DNA of 64,000 nucleotides, from NCBI GenBank assembly GCA_934667625.1, contig CAKUMH010000003.1, positions 90,138-154,137 on the forward strand, given 5' to 3'. The number at the start of each line of letters is the position of its first letter. Within the stretch, counting starts at the first letter, position 1. The notes beneath the pieces are model-generated. The model did not search any database. It saw only the letters and a list, made by a program, of their open reading frames with translations, and was not told the DNA's origin. The stretch is from an uncultured Elusimicrobiales bacterium (GTDB taxonomy: Bacteria; Elusimicrobiota; Elusimicrobia; Elusimicrobiales; Elusimicrobiaceae). The translations under genes were made by a program, and so were the position numbers. This document shows positions 49,875-57,770 of this stretch, in pieces.

Positions 49875-50801
49875 TTAGCGGTGCAGGTTTACAAACGCGG
49901 CGGCCTCTATGCCCGCCTTGGCGCCGGAGCCGGCGGCGATAATCGCCTGGCGGTAGTATTTGTCCGCGCAATCGCCCGCGGCAAAAATGCCTTCAATCGT
50001 GGTATGCGTGCGCTCGTCGGCCAGCACCAGGCCGTTGTCCGCCAGCGCCACTAAGGACGTCTTTAAAAATTCCGTCTGTGGCACGGCGCCGATAGCCACA
50101 AAAACGCCGGAGCAGGCAATTTGCGTTTCTTCGCCTGTTTTGACGTTTTTTACTTTCACGCCTTCCAGCGCCTCTTGCCCGATAAGTTCCACCGGCACGC
50201 TGTTTAACACCAGTTTAATTTTGGGGTTGGCCTTCACCTTTTCCACCGTTACTTGGTCGGCGCGGAAGGCGTCGCGGCGGTGGATTAAATTGACTTCGGG
50301 GCAAAATTGCGCCAAAAAGAGCGCGTCCTCAAACGCCGTATTGCCGCCGCCCACCACGCACACGGTTTTGCCGCGCATAAAAAATCCGTCGCAGGTAGCG
50401 CAGGCGGAAAGCCCGTGGCCGATAAATTTTTCTTCGTCGGGCAGGCCCAGCCAGCGCGCCTTGGCGCCGGTAGCGATAATCACGCTTTGGGCCGTGTACT
50501 GCGTGCCGTCCGCACACGTCAGCGTAAAGGGAGATTTCTCCCCCTCCACCTTCACAATTTCGTCAGAAGTAAATTCCACACCCAAACGTTTGCACTGCTT
50601 GTGCATTTTATCCATTAAATCAAATCCGCCGATGGGGTTTTCAAACCCGGCGTAGTTTTCTATATCCGGCGTCGTAAGCAGTTGCCCGCCGGGGACGCTT
50701 CCGCCCGCCAGCACGGTTTTAACACCCGCCCGCACCGCATAAACGGCCGCACTGCACCCCGCAGGGCCGGCGCCGATAATCACTAATTCGGTTTGCTTCA
50801 T
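49875..50801 (-). CDS. trxB: thioredoxin reductase
   Basis: 308 residues. It reduces thioredoxin with NADPH through FAD and a Cys pair. FAD motif VIIGAGPAGCSAAVYA, redox-active CATC (SACATCDGFF), NADPH motif VVGGGNTAFEDALFL and the C-terminal GIFAAGDCADKYYRQAIIAAGSGAKAGIEA. The length is typical. It overlaps the upstream maf gene by four bases. NADH preference cannot be judged from sequence alone. Confidence 0.95.
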   Translation of the reverse strand: MKQTELVIIGAGPAGCSAAVYAVRAGVKTVLAGGSVPGGQLLTTPDIENYAGFENPIGGFDLMDKMHKQCKRLGVEFTSDEIVKVEGEKSPFTLTCADGTQYTAQSVIIATGAKARWLGLPDEEKFIGHGLSACATCDGFFMRGKTVCVVGGGNTAFEDALFLAQFCPEVNLIHRRDAFRADQVTVEKVKANPKIKLVLNSVPVELIGQEALEGVKVKNVKTGEETQIACSGVFVAIGAVPQTEFLKTSLVALADNGLVLADERTHTTIEGIFAAGDCADKYYRQAIIAAGSGAKAGIEAAAFVNLHR

Positions 50802-51355
50802 AACTCCAAAAACTCCTTAAATAAATGTTGAAAAAACTCCACCGGAAAACCCACCACATTGCTGCGGCTGCCGACGATACGTTCAATAAACGGGTCCTCC
50901 TCGTCCTGCACGGCGTACGCGCCGGCCTTATCCATGTGTTTGCCGGCCAGATGTTCCAGTTCCCGCGCGGACAACCGCCGCGCCTTGCACTTGGAAATTT
51001 CGTACCCGTAAAGCATTTTGTGTTCGTTTAAACACATCACGCACACGCCCGTGTAAACCGATTGCCACGCGCCGTTTAACTTGTTTAAAATGCGCAGGGC
51101 GTCTGCCTTATCCTTGGGCTTGCCGATAATCTCCCCTTTGCAATACACCAATGTGTCCGCCCCGATCACCACCGCTCCGGGGTATTTTTTGGCCACGTCA
51201 AAGGCCTTCTGCACCGCCAGTTCCGTCACGCGGGCGGAAGGGCGGTTTTTTACGCTCTTTTCCGGCGATTGGGACGGAATAATATCAAACGTAAAGCCCA
51301 AGTCCTTCAGCAGTGCAATGCGCCGCGGGGATTTGGAAGCTAAAATCAGGTGCAT
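50798..51355 (-). CDS. maf: Maf-type nucleotide pyrophosphatase
   Basis: 185 residues. Maf proteins hydrolyse dTTP, UTP and modified nucleotides, and are linked to septum control. Motifs are LASKSPRRIALLKDLGF (family S.SPRR..LL), KAFDVAKKYPGAVVIGADTLVY, the KP.D..DA.. segment (GKPKDKADALRIL) and DKAGAYAVQ. It lies between trxB and a DUF4321-like gene, a neighbourhood also known for Maf in Firmicutes. Confidence 0.93.
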   Translation of the reverse strand: MHLILASKSPRRIALLKDLGFTFDIIPSQSPEKSVKNRPSARVTELAVQKAFDVAKKYPGAVVIGADTLVYCKGEIIGKPKDKADALRILNKLNGAWQSVYTGVCVMCLNEHKMLYGYEISKCKARRLSARELEHLAGKHMDKAGAYAVQDEEDPFIERIVGSRSNVVGFPVEFFQHLFKEFLEL

Positions 51356-51357
51356 AC

Positions 51358-51576
51358 TTATTTCCGCACAAATTTAGAAATGATAATGTACCCCAGCACC
51401 AACCCGATCGCGCCGCAAATGCTCACGCAAATGGCCAGCGGGTGGATGCCCAAGGTGTACACACGCGTTAAGGCGTAGTCCAGCTGTTGGGGCAAAAAGG
51501 ACGCTAATTTTTCCAACCCCAGTCCAATCAGTCCGCCCACCACCAGGGTAAGCAAGGCAAAAATAATTCCTCTCAT
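51358..51576 (-). CDS. small membrane protein, DUF4321-like
   Basis: 72 residues with two hydrophobic helices (about 4-22 and 48-68), a middle LDYALTRVYTLGIHPLAI and a basic end KFVRK. The pattern and the place directly upstream of maf resemble DUF4321 proteins; I judge this from memory of the family layout. Function unknown. GAGGAGTT precedes the ATG. Confidence 0.6.
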   Translation of the reverse strand: MRGIIFALLTLVVGGLIGLGLEKLASFLPQQLDYALTRVYTLGIHPLAICVSICGAIGLVLGYIIISKFVRK

Positions 51577-51595
51577 AATAACAACTCCTCTTATA

Positions 51596-52840
51596 TCAGT
51601 TTAAAGTGATTGTATCTTTTTTAATCGGCACAGGCACATTGGTTTTTCCGTCCTCTTCATCAGACAGACTGTAGCGCATGCGCCAAAAGCCAATCCCCGC
51701 CGCCACGGCTACCGCGCCGACCAGCAGCCACGGGCCGGGCAAATAATGCGGGGCCACATAATCACCCAGCACGCCCGCCATAAAAAATCCGACGGCAGAA
51801 CCCAAATTGTAAAACACCATCAGCATTCCCAAGTAACGCCCGCGCGTTTCGCGCGAGGCAATGTTGGAGGTGAGCGTTTGCTCCCCGGGCGAAACGAGCA
51901 GCTCGCCGATACCCGCCAAAAATACGCCCACGCCAATGAGTAAAAAACTGCTAAAAAACCCCACCGAGCCAAACCCCACCGCATACAGCAAACACCCAAT
52001 CAGCATAGCGGTAGAGAGGCGGATTTTGCTCATCAGCTTGCTTCCCCAATACTGCAAAAACACCACCACCAGCCCGTTGATAGTAAAAAACCACCCGATG
52101 TAATACTCCGGCATGTGCAGGTATTGCTTGCAATGCACGGAAAGCCCCACCACCAGCTGCGAATTGACGGCCGTAATCAGCAGTACATAAAAACAAATTT
52201 TGGCCAAGCGCATATCCTTTAAGGCCAGCAGCGTGGAAACAAAACTCGGCTTGCGGGATTTGCACGGCTGGTGGTTGTCCGTAATCAGGCGGCCCAGATA
52301 CAAAATGGTAACCGCGTACAACAGCGCCGTAAAAAAGAAGGCCAAACTGTACGAATAGCGCACCAAAAATCCGCCCACGGCCGGCCCTGCCGCCCAGCCA
52401 ATGTTGAGCCCTATGCGGATAATACCAAAGGCCTCCACCCGTTCTTTAGGGGTGGTGTTGTCCGTCACCCACGCATTGGAAGCCGGGCGGAAAAAAGCGC
52501 CCAAAAAAGTGGTCAAAAAATACCACGCCAGCATCCACCCCACGTTTACCTTAAGTTCAATGCACAGCCCCAAGGCAAACATGGCCACAATTTGCGAAAA
52601 TAGCCCCCACATCATCACGTTTTTACGGCCGAAGGCGTCAGCCAGCTCGCCGCTAATCGCGCTGGAAACGCAGCGCGATAAGCCCGCCAGCGCAATCACG
52701 AGCCCGGCCAGGGCGGGCGTCAGGCCGCGCTGGGTGATGAGGTAGATGGTAAAAAAGGGAAGCGACAGCCCGTAACCAAACAGTAAAAGGCCGTTTGCCA
52801 GCGAAATAATCAGCATTCCCTTGCGTGTACTCTGTTGCAT
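51596..52840 (-). CDS. major facilitator superfamily transporter
   Basis: 414 residues with about twelve hydrophobic segments. The MFS loop 2-3 motif is GELADAFGRKNVMMWG (G.LaDrfGRk), repeated in weaker form in the second half (GSKLMSKIRL). It is typical of drug or small-molecule efflux carriers of the MFS_1 group, but the substrate cannot be read. TACAAT lies six bases before the ATG, without a Shine-Dalgarno. It is divergent from yggS. Confidence 0.88.
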   Translation of the reverse strand: MQQSTRKGMLIISLANGLLLFGYGLSLPFFTIYLITQRGLTPALAGLVIALAGLSRCVSSAISGELADAFGRKNVMMWGLFSQIVAMFALGLCIELKVNVGWMLAWYFLTTFLGAFFRPASNAWVTDNTTPKERVEAFGIIRIGLNIGWAAGPAVGGFLVRYSYSLAFFFTALLYAVTILYLGRLITDNHQPCKSRKPSFVSTLLALKDMRLAKICFYVLLITAVNSQLVVGLSVHCKQYLHMPEYYIGWFFTINGLVVVFLQYWGSKLMSKIRLSTAMLIGCLLYAVGFGSVGFFSSFLLIGVGVFLAGIGELLVSPGEQTLTSNIASRETRGRYLGMLMVFYNLGSAVGFFMAGVLGDYVAPHYLPGPWLLVGAVAVAAGIGFWRMRYSLSDEEDGKTNVPVPIKKDTITLN

Positions 52841-52846
52841 AAGTAT

Positions 52847-52852
52847 ATTGTA
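52847..52852 (-). promoter_or_regulatory. -10-like element six bases before the MFS gene
   Basis: Minus strand TACAAT, ATACTT, ATG. Confidence 0.55.
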
Positions 52853-52892
52853 TTAAATCTGTGCGCACCGCGGAAGGCCCCGCCGGTAAAAA

Positions 52893-52921
52893 ATGACTAA
52901 TTAAAGTAAATTTTGTATAAT
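52893..52921 (+). promoter_or_regulatory. promoter of yggS-yggU
   Basis: ATGACT (52893-52898), a 17-base spacer and perfect TATAAT (52916-52921); the ATG follows at 52938 with AAGGGA. Confidence 0.7.
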
Positions 52922-52937
52922 ATGTCAAGGGATTTTT

Positions 52938-53639
52938 ATGAACCGGGAAGAAATACTCCTTCAAAACTGGCAGCAAGTGCAAACAGCGTTGGAGGAATCC
53001 TGCCGCCGGGCCGGACGGGACAGAAGCGAAGTAACGCTGATGGCCGTTACCAAATACGCGGCAGACCAGGATGTGCTGGCTCTTTTAAAACGCGGGCTTA
53101 TTTGCCACATCGGCGAGTCCCGCGTGCAGCAGGCCTTCACCCGGTGGACCAGCCCCGCTTTTGCCCCGTTTAAAACGGTCAAACATTTTATCGGGCATTT
53201 GCAAAAAAATAAAGCGGCCAAGGCCGCCCAATTCTTTGATTTTATTGATTCGTTAGACAGCGCAGAGCTGGCCGCCCTGCTGGACAAACACACGCCGCAA
53301 GGAAAATGTTTGCGCGGCCTGGTGCAGATAAAGCTGACGGACAAAGACACTCAGTCCGGGCTGCCGCTAAACGAAGCCCGCCAATTGGCGCGCGAACTGG
53401 CCGGCTTGCCCCGCCTGAAGGTGTGCGGCTATATGGCCATTGCGCCGCAGGGGGCGGATGAGACCGCCTTAAAGCGCCTGTTTAGCGAAGTAAAACAAGC
53501 CTTTGACGCAGATTTTCCCACCGGGGAGCGGTACTTATCCCTGGGAATGAGCGAAGATTTTAAATTAGCGGTAGAAGCAGGTTCCACCTTGCCGCGACTC
53601 GGCAGCAGTTTGTTTGCCAAAAATTTGGAGGGTATATGA
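52938..53639 (+). CDS. yggS: YggS-family PLP-binding homeostasis protein
   Basis: 233 residues. A TIM-barrel protein that binds pyridoxal phosphate and keeps free PLP in balance; no catalytic reaction is proven. The PLP lysine is in LMAVTKY; further motifs are IGHLQKNK, the C-terminal SLGMSEDFKLAVEAGST and LPRLGSSLF. The usual GENR segment reads GESRVQQAF. AAGGGA precedes the ATG. It overlaps yggU by four bases. Confidence 0.93.
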   Translation: MNREEILLQNWQQVQTALEESCRRAGRDRSEVTLMAVTKYAADQDVLALLKRGLICHIGESRVQQAFTRWTSPAFAPFKTVKHFIGHLQKNKAAKAAQFFDFIDSLDSAELAALLDKHTPQGKCLRGLVQIKLTDKDTQSGLPLNEARQLARELAGLPRLKVCGYMAIAPQGADETALKRLFSEVKQAFDADFPTGERYLSLGMSEDFKLAVEAGSTLPRLGSSLFAKNLEGI

Positions 53640-53902
53640 TTATAAAAGTCCGTTTAATCCCCACCGCCGGCCGAAACGAAGTTATCAGCCGTATCGGCAG
53701 TGTGTTGCGCGTAAAAATCCAAAACAAAAAAGTGGATGACGACGCCGCCAACGCCCTGATGAAGACCTTCCTGTCCGATTTCTTTAACGTAGGTGAAGAG
53801 AGCATTATCATCGTGAAAGGGGCCAAAGGCAAGGAAAAAACGGTGGAAGTGCGCGACAAGAGCGAGGAAGAACTGCGCAAAATTATGGATTCCATTCCGT
53901 AA
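53636..53902 (+). CDS. yggU: YggU/DUF167 family protein
   Basis: 88 residues, a small alpha/beta protein of the DUF167 family. IIKVRLIPTAGRNEVISRI, VKIQNKKVDDDAANALMKTFLSDFF and IIIVKGAKGKEKTVEV are the typical blocks (VxVxPxAxxxxI, G.ANxxLxxxLA, G.sR.K.V). Function unknown. Coupled to yggS, a common pairing. Confidence 0.9.
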   Translation: MIIKVRLIPTAGRNEVISRIGSVLRVKIQNKKVDDDAANALMKTFLSDFFNVGEESIIIVKGAKGKEKTVEVRDKSEEELRKIMDSIP

Positions 53903-53923
53903 ACTTGGATTATTTTTTGCAAC

Positions 53924-53952
53924 GTCCCCGGGCACATACCCGGGGATTTTTT
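53924..53952 (+). terminator. terminator after yggU
   Basis: TCCCCGGG, CACATA, CCCGGGGA and T7. Confidence 0.88.
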
Positions 53953-53975
53953 TGTCTCCGTAAACGCTGAGTATA

Positions 53976-54005
53976 AAAGACTCCCCCGCTTTTGGCAGGG
54001 GAGTT
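53976..54005 (-). terminator. terminator after the NagZ-like gene
   Basis: Minus strand ACTCCCC and GGGGAGT, then TCTTTTAT. Confidence 0.65.
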
Positions 54006-54044
54006 GTGAAAAAACAGCAACGGGTTTTACGCCCGCCCACGCGT

Positions 54045-55817
54045 CTACACGCCGGAAACGTCGCCCTTTTCCGCAAACGTTACTTCCGTGTTTACGGGCA
54101 GAGCAATGGGCAATTTGCCCTGTGCCTGGCGCAAGCCCAAAAAGATTTCCGCCGCCACATCCGCCGCGTCTTTCGTCGGGCCGTACAGGGCCACCACTGT
54201 CTTGGCCTGCGGATAGAGCGTAATTTCGTACGGGTTAAGCAAAGACACCAGCGCCACCGGGCGGTTCTGTTTTTTGCCCGTGGCCAAAAGCTCGCTGACC
54301 AGTTTTAACTGGTCCGGATCCATAGCGCTCGTGCGGGAGGTGCCCAAAATCGTCACATCCGCCCCCGCCATGCAGGCCCGCGCCGCCTCCCCGTCCTCTT
54401 CGGTGGGCGTGCGTCCGGCAAACACGGCGTCCACCGTTTTGCCGCCCTTGGTCAGGGTGTCAACAAAGGATTTCAACTGCAGGCTAAAAATGCCGTCTGC
54501 AAAAAACACCGTGCATACGCGCTGTTCCTTGTCCGTCAGCGGGATGAGTTTTTGGGTGTCGCGCACCAGGGTCACGCCGCGCTGCGCCGCTTGACGGGAG
54601 GCCGCGTCAAAGCCCGTGTTCTTTTCAATCGTGCGCTTGCCAAAAAGCCCCAGCTGCTTTTTAAGGTTTAACACCTTCTCGGCCGAGAGGCGCACTTCCC
54701 CCACATTAATTTCCGGCTTGACGACTTTGGACATTACTTCCACATAGTCCGCCGCGCGTTTGGGATACGTAAGTGCCTTCGCCGTATCGTTCGGCGCGCC
54801 GCTCAAAAGCAAAATGTCGTTGCCGCCATTGTAGGAGCGGCGGATGATTTCCTCCAGCGGCACATCCTTCACGGCACCCATATCCAGACCGTCGGTGGCC
54901 ACCACGCCTTTAAAGCCCATTTTACCGCGCAGAATATCACGCATAATTTTGGTAGAGAACATGGCAGAATTTTCTGCATCCACCTGCGGGTACACCACGT
55001 GGGCGCTAAGCACCCCGCTCACGCCCGCATCCACCGCCGGCTGAAAGGCGGAAATATGGGTTTCCCACAGTTTCTGCGGTTCCATATCCGTCACCGGCTG
55101 TACACGGTGCGAATCGGTGGCCGTATCGCCATGGCCGGGGAAGTGCTTTACAAAGGCCGGCACCTTGTTCCCCTCCAGCGCGCGCACAGCGGCGGCGGAG
55201 AACTTGCCCACCTGGGCGGCGTTATCGCCAAACGAGCGGGTTTGAATAATCGGGTTAAGCGGGTTGGAGTTGACGTCCGTCACCGGGCCGAGCGCCGTAT
55301 TGGCGCCGGAGAGTAAAATTTCCTTGGCTTGGGCGTCGTACATATCGGCCACCACTTTTTCGTCGCCGGAAGCGGCCAAAAGCATGTTGGACGGCATCTG
55401 TTTAAGCCCCATATACATAGGAGAGGTTACCGTGCCGCCCTCGTAGTCAAAGGCCAGCAAAAGCGGAATGCCGTGCGGACTTTTGGCGGCCCATTTATTT
55501 AAATCGCGGATGGTTTTTAAAAGTTGTTTGCGTTGTTTGGCAATGTAGCGTTTTTGGTTTTCGGCCGTAATAACGGGATGCGTCACCAACCCTTCCTTCG
55601 TTTTAATGAAGAAGCCCGTCACTTCGCCGTTAAGCACCAGCTGCTTCCATTGTTTTTGTTCGCCGATGTTAATCCGGGGCATAATAGTCTGCCCGACCTG
55701 CTCGCGCAGGGACAAATCGTCAATAGACGGAACCTTAATTTCTTTGCCCGTCAAAGACGTTGCATGCAGCACCGTGGCCGTTACCAGCAGCGCCGCCAAT
55801 TTAGTTAGGTTTTTCAT
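54045..55817 (-). CDS. family 3 glycoside hydrolase, NagZ-like
   Basis: 590 residues with a signal peptide (MKNLTKLAALLVTATVLHATS), so periplasmic rather than cytosolic like E. coli NagZ. The GH3 beta-N-acetylglucosaminidase motifs are KHFPGHGDT (general acid/base loop with Asp-His) and the nucleophile region VATDGLDMGAV. A C-terminal alpha/beta sandwich domain (about 380-590) is present as in longer GH3 enzymes. Likely role: removal of GlcNAc from muropeptides in wall recycling. No ampG or anmK lies nearby. No clear Shine-Dalgarno was found. Confidence 0.88.
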   Translation of the reverse strand: MKNLTKLAALLVTATVLHATSLTGKEIKVPSIDDLSLREQVGQTIMPRINIGEQKQWKQLVLNGEVTGFFIKTKEGLVTHPVITAENQKRYIAKQRKQLLKTIRDLNKWAAKSPHGIPLLLAFDYEGGTVTSPMYMGLKQMPSNMLLAASGDEKVVADMYDAQAKEILLSGANTALGPVTDVNSNPLNPIIQTRSFGDNAAQVGKFSAAAVRALEGNKVPAFVKHFPGHGDTATDSHRVQPVTDMEPQKLWETHISAFQPAVDAGVSGVLSAHVVYPQVDAENSAMFSTKIMRDILRGKMGFKGVVATDGLDMGAVKDVPLEEIIRRSYNGGNDILLLSGAPNDTAKALTYPKRAADYVEVMSKVVKPEINVGEVRLSAEKVLNLKKQLGLFGKRTIEKNTGFDAASRQAAQRGVTLVRDTQKLIPLTDKEQRVCTVFFADGIFSLQLKSFVDTLTKGGKTVDAVFAGRTPTEEDGEAARACMAGADVTILGTSRTSAMDPDQLKLVSELLATGKKQNRPVALVSLLNPYEITLYPQAKTVVALYGPTKDAADVAAEIFLGLRQAQGKLPIALPVNTEVTFAEKGDVSGV

Positions 55818-55866
55818 TTGCTGAGTCCGTGAGAGTTAATTTTTACGTCTGACTCCTCCATTGTAC

Positions 55867-55900
55867 ACAAAAAAAGCCCCGCCGTAAAGCGGGGCTTTTT
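55867..55900 (-). terminator. terminator after thrS
   Basis: AAAAAGCCCCGC and GCGGGGCTTTTT around CGTAAA; bidirectional. Confidence 0.85.
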
Positions 55901-55913
55901 CAGTCACGTAAAA

Positions 55914-57665
55914 CTACTTTAACAGATTAGTCAAGCTGTAGGATTTCACTTCCTCCAACATCTTGGCAATCACTTCATCCACCGCCAGGGGCTGCGTGTT
56001 TTCGCCGCCTTTTAAGCGGATCGTCAGCTTGCCCTCGGCCGCCTCTTTGGCGCCGATAATGGCCGTGTACGGAATGCGCTGCAGGTGCGCCTCGCGGATT
56101 TTGAGGCCCAATTTTTCCGGCCGGATATCCAGCTCGGGGCGTAAGCCCGCTTCGCGCATCTTGGCCGCCACTTCCTTGGCAAACGGAATTTGCTCGTCGG
56201 TCAGCGTGAGCAGTTTAATCTGCACGGGGGCCAGCCAAAGCGGGAACCAACCCGCATAGTGCTCAATAATCACACCGGTAAAGCGTTCAATAGAGCCGAA
56301 CATCGCGCGGTGCACCATAATCGGGCGTTTGCGGCCTTCCGGGGCCACATATTCCAGGTTGAAGCGCTGGGGCAGGTTGAAGTCAAACTGGATGGTGGAC
56401 AGCTGCCACAAGCGGCCAATGGCGTCCATTACCTTAATATCAATTTTGGGGCCGTAGAAGGCGGCCTCGCCCGCGTGCGTCGTGTACGGAATATGATTCG
56501 TTTCCAGCACGTGCTTCAAGGCGTTTTCGGCACGTTCCCAGTCGGCCACGTCTCCCGTGAAATGTTCCGGGTGCTCCGGGTCGCGGGTGGAAAGTTCCAC
56601 GGCATATTTTTCAAAACCAAAGGTTTTAAAAATGTGCATAGCGAACTCAAAGCATTGTTTAACTTCGTCCTCCACCTGCTCGGGCGTGCAGAAGATGTGC
56701 GCATCGTCCTGCGTAAACCCGCGCACGCGCAAAAGCCCGTGCAAGGCGCCGGAGCGTTCATAGCGGTACACCGTGCCTAATTCGGAAAAGCGCAACGGCA
56801 AATCACGGTAGCTTCTCAAATGCGTGTTATAAATTTCCACGTGGAAGGGGCAGTTCATCGGCTTAATCTGGTATTTTTCGCCGTCCACTTCCATGGGGTG
56901 GAACATACTGTCTGAATAGAAACCGGCATGGCCGCTGATTTCAAACAAATGCAGGCGCGCAATATGCGGGCTGACCACCAAGTCGTAGCCGCGTTTGAGG
57001 TTCTGTTCTTTAATCCAGTCCTCCAAAATTTTGCGCAGCATACCGCCCTTGGGGTGCATTAAAATAAGCCCCGGGCCCACGTGGTCGTTAATGCTAAACA
57101 GGTCCAGTTCCGGGCCCAGTTTGCGGTGGTCGCGCTTGGCGGCCTCTTCCTGCTGTTTGACGTATGCGTTTAATTCATCCTTTGTGTTAAAGCACAAACC
57201 GTAAATGCGCTGGAGCATGGGGCGCTTTTCGTCCCCACGCCAGTAGGCACCGGCAATCGTAGTCAGTTTAAAGCTGTTCACCTTGCCCGTGTTTTCCACG
57301 TGCGGGCCGCGGCAGAGGTCTGCATAGTCGCCGTTTAGGTAGACGGTAATCTGTCCGTCGGGCAGGTCCTCCAACAATTCCAATTTGTACGTTTCGCCGC
57401 GTTTAGTAAAAAATTCCTTGGCTTCGGCTTTGCTCATTTCCTTACGCTCAAAGGGCTGGCGGGCCTTGATGATTTCCTTCATCTTGGTTTCAATGGCCTT
57501 GAGGTCCTCGGGCGTGAACTGATGGGGGCAGTCAAAATCGTAGTAAAAGCCGTTTTCAATCGCCGGGCCGATACCGAGCTTGGTACCGGGGAACAACTGC
57601 TGCACCGCTTGCGCCATAACGTGCGCGCACGAGTGGCGCTTGGTTTCTAAGTCTTTATTTTCCAT
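55914..57665 (-). CDS. thrS: threonyl-tRNA synthetase without TGS domain
   Basis: 583 residues, about 60 shorter than E. coli ThrS. The protein begins almost at the N2 editing domain (RHSCAHVMAQAVQQLFPGTKLG; zinc/editing HxxxH is HSCAH), so the N-terminal TGS domain is missing. The catalytic core shows MNCPFHVEIY, FSELGTVYRYERSG, RVRGFTQDDAHIFC, and a normal anticodon-binding domain follows. ATG at 57665 was chosen; a TTG at 57716 with AAGGA close before it would add 17 residues but still no TGS. Short ThrS forms without TGS are known. Confidence 0.92.
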   Translation of the reverse strand: MENKDLETKRHSCAHVMAQAVQQLFPGTKLGIGPAIENGFYYDFDCPHQFTPEDLKAIETKMKEIIKARQPFERKEMSKAEAKEFFTKRGETYKLELLEDLPDGQITVYLNGDYADLCRGPHVENTGKVNSFKLTTIAGAYWRGDEKRPMLQRIYGLCFNTKDELNAYVKQQEEAAKRDHRKLGPELDLFSINDHVGPGLILMHPKGGMLRKILEDWIKEQNLKRGYDLVVSPHIARLHLFEISGHAGFYSDSMFHPMEVDGEKYQIKPMNCPFHVEIYNTHLRSYRDLPLRFSELGTVYRYERSGALHGLLRVRGFTQDDAHIFCTPEQVEDEVKQCFEFAMHIFKTFGFEKYAVELSTRDPEHPEHFTGDVADWERAENALKHVLETNHIPYTTHAGEAAFYGPKIDIKVMDAIGRLWQLSTIQFDFNLPQRFNLEYVAPEGRKRPIMVHRAMFGSIERFTGVIIEHYAGWFPLWLAPVQIKLLTLTDEQIPFAKEVAAKMREAGLRPELDIRPEKLGLKIREAHLQRIPYTAIIGAKEAAEGKLTIRLKGGENTQPLAVDEVIAKMLEEVKSYSLTNLLK

Positions 57666-57732
57666 TTTGGTTTGCGCTATGGTCCTGCCGGCCACAACGA
57701 CCGGGCCAGGAGCCAAAGGTCCTTAATTAAGA

Positions 57733-57745
57733 TATAATATTATAA
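57733..57745. promoter_or_regulatory. overlapping divergent -10 elements
   Basis: TATAATATTATAA reads as TATAAT on both strands (57733-57738 plus, 57740-57745 minus). It lies between thrS and the sulfatase-family gene. Confidence 0.5.
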
Positions 57746-57770
57746 CAAATTGAACGGACGAGAAACAGAC

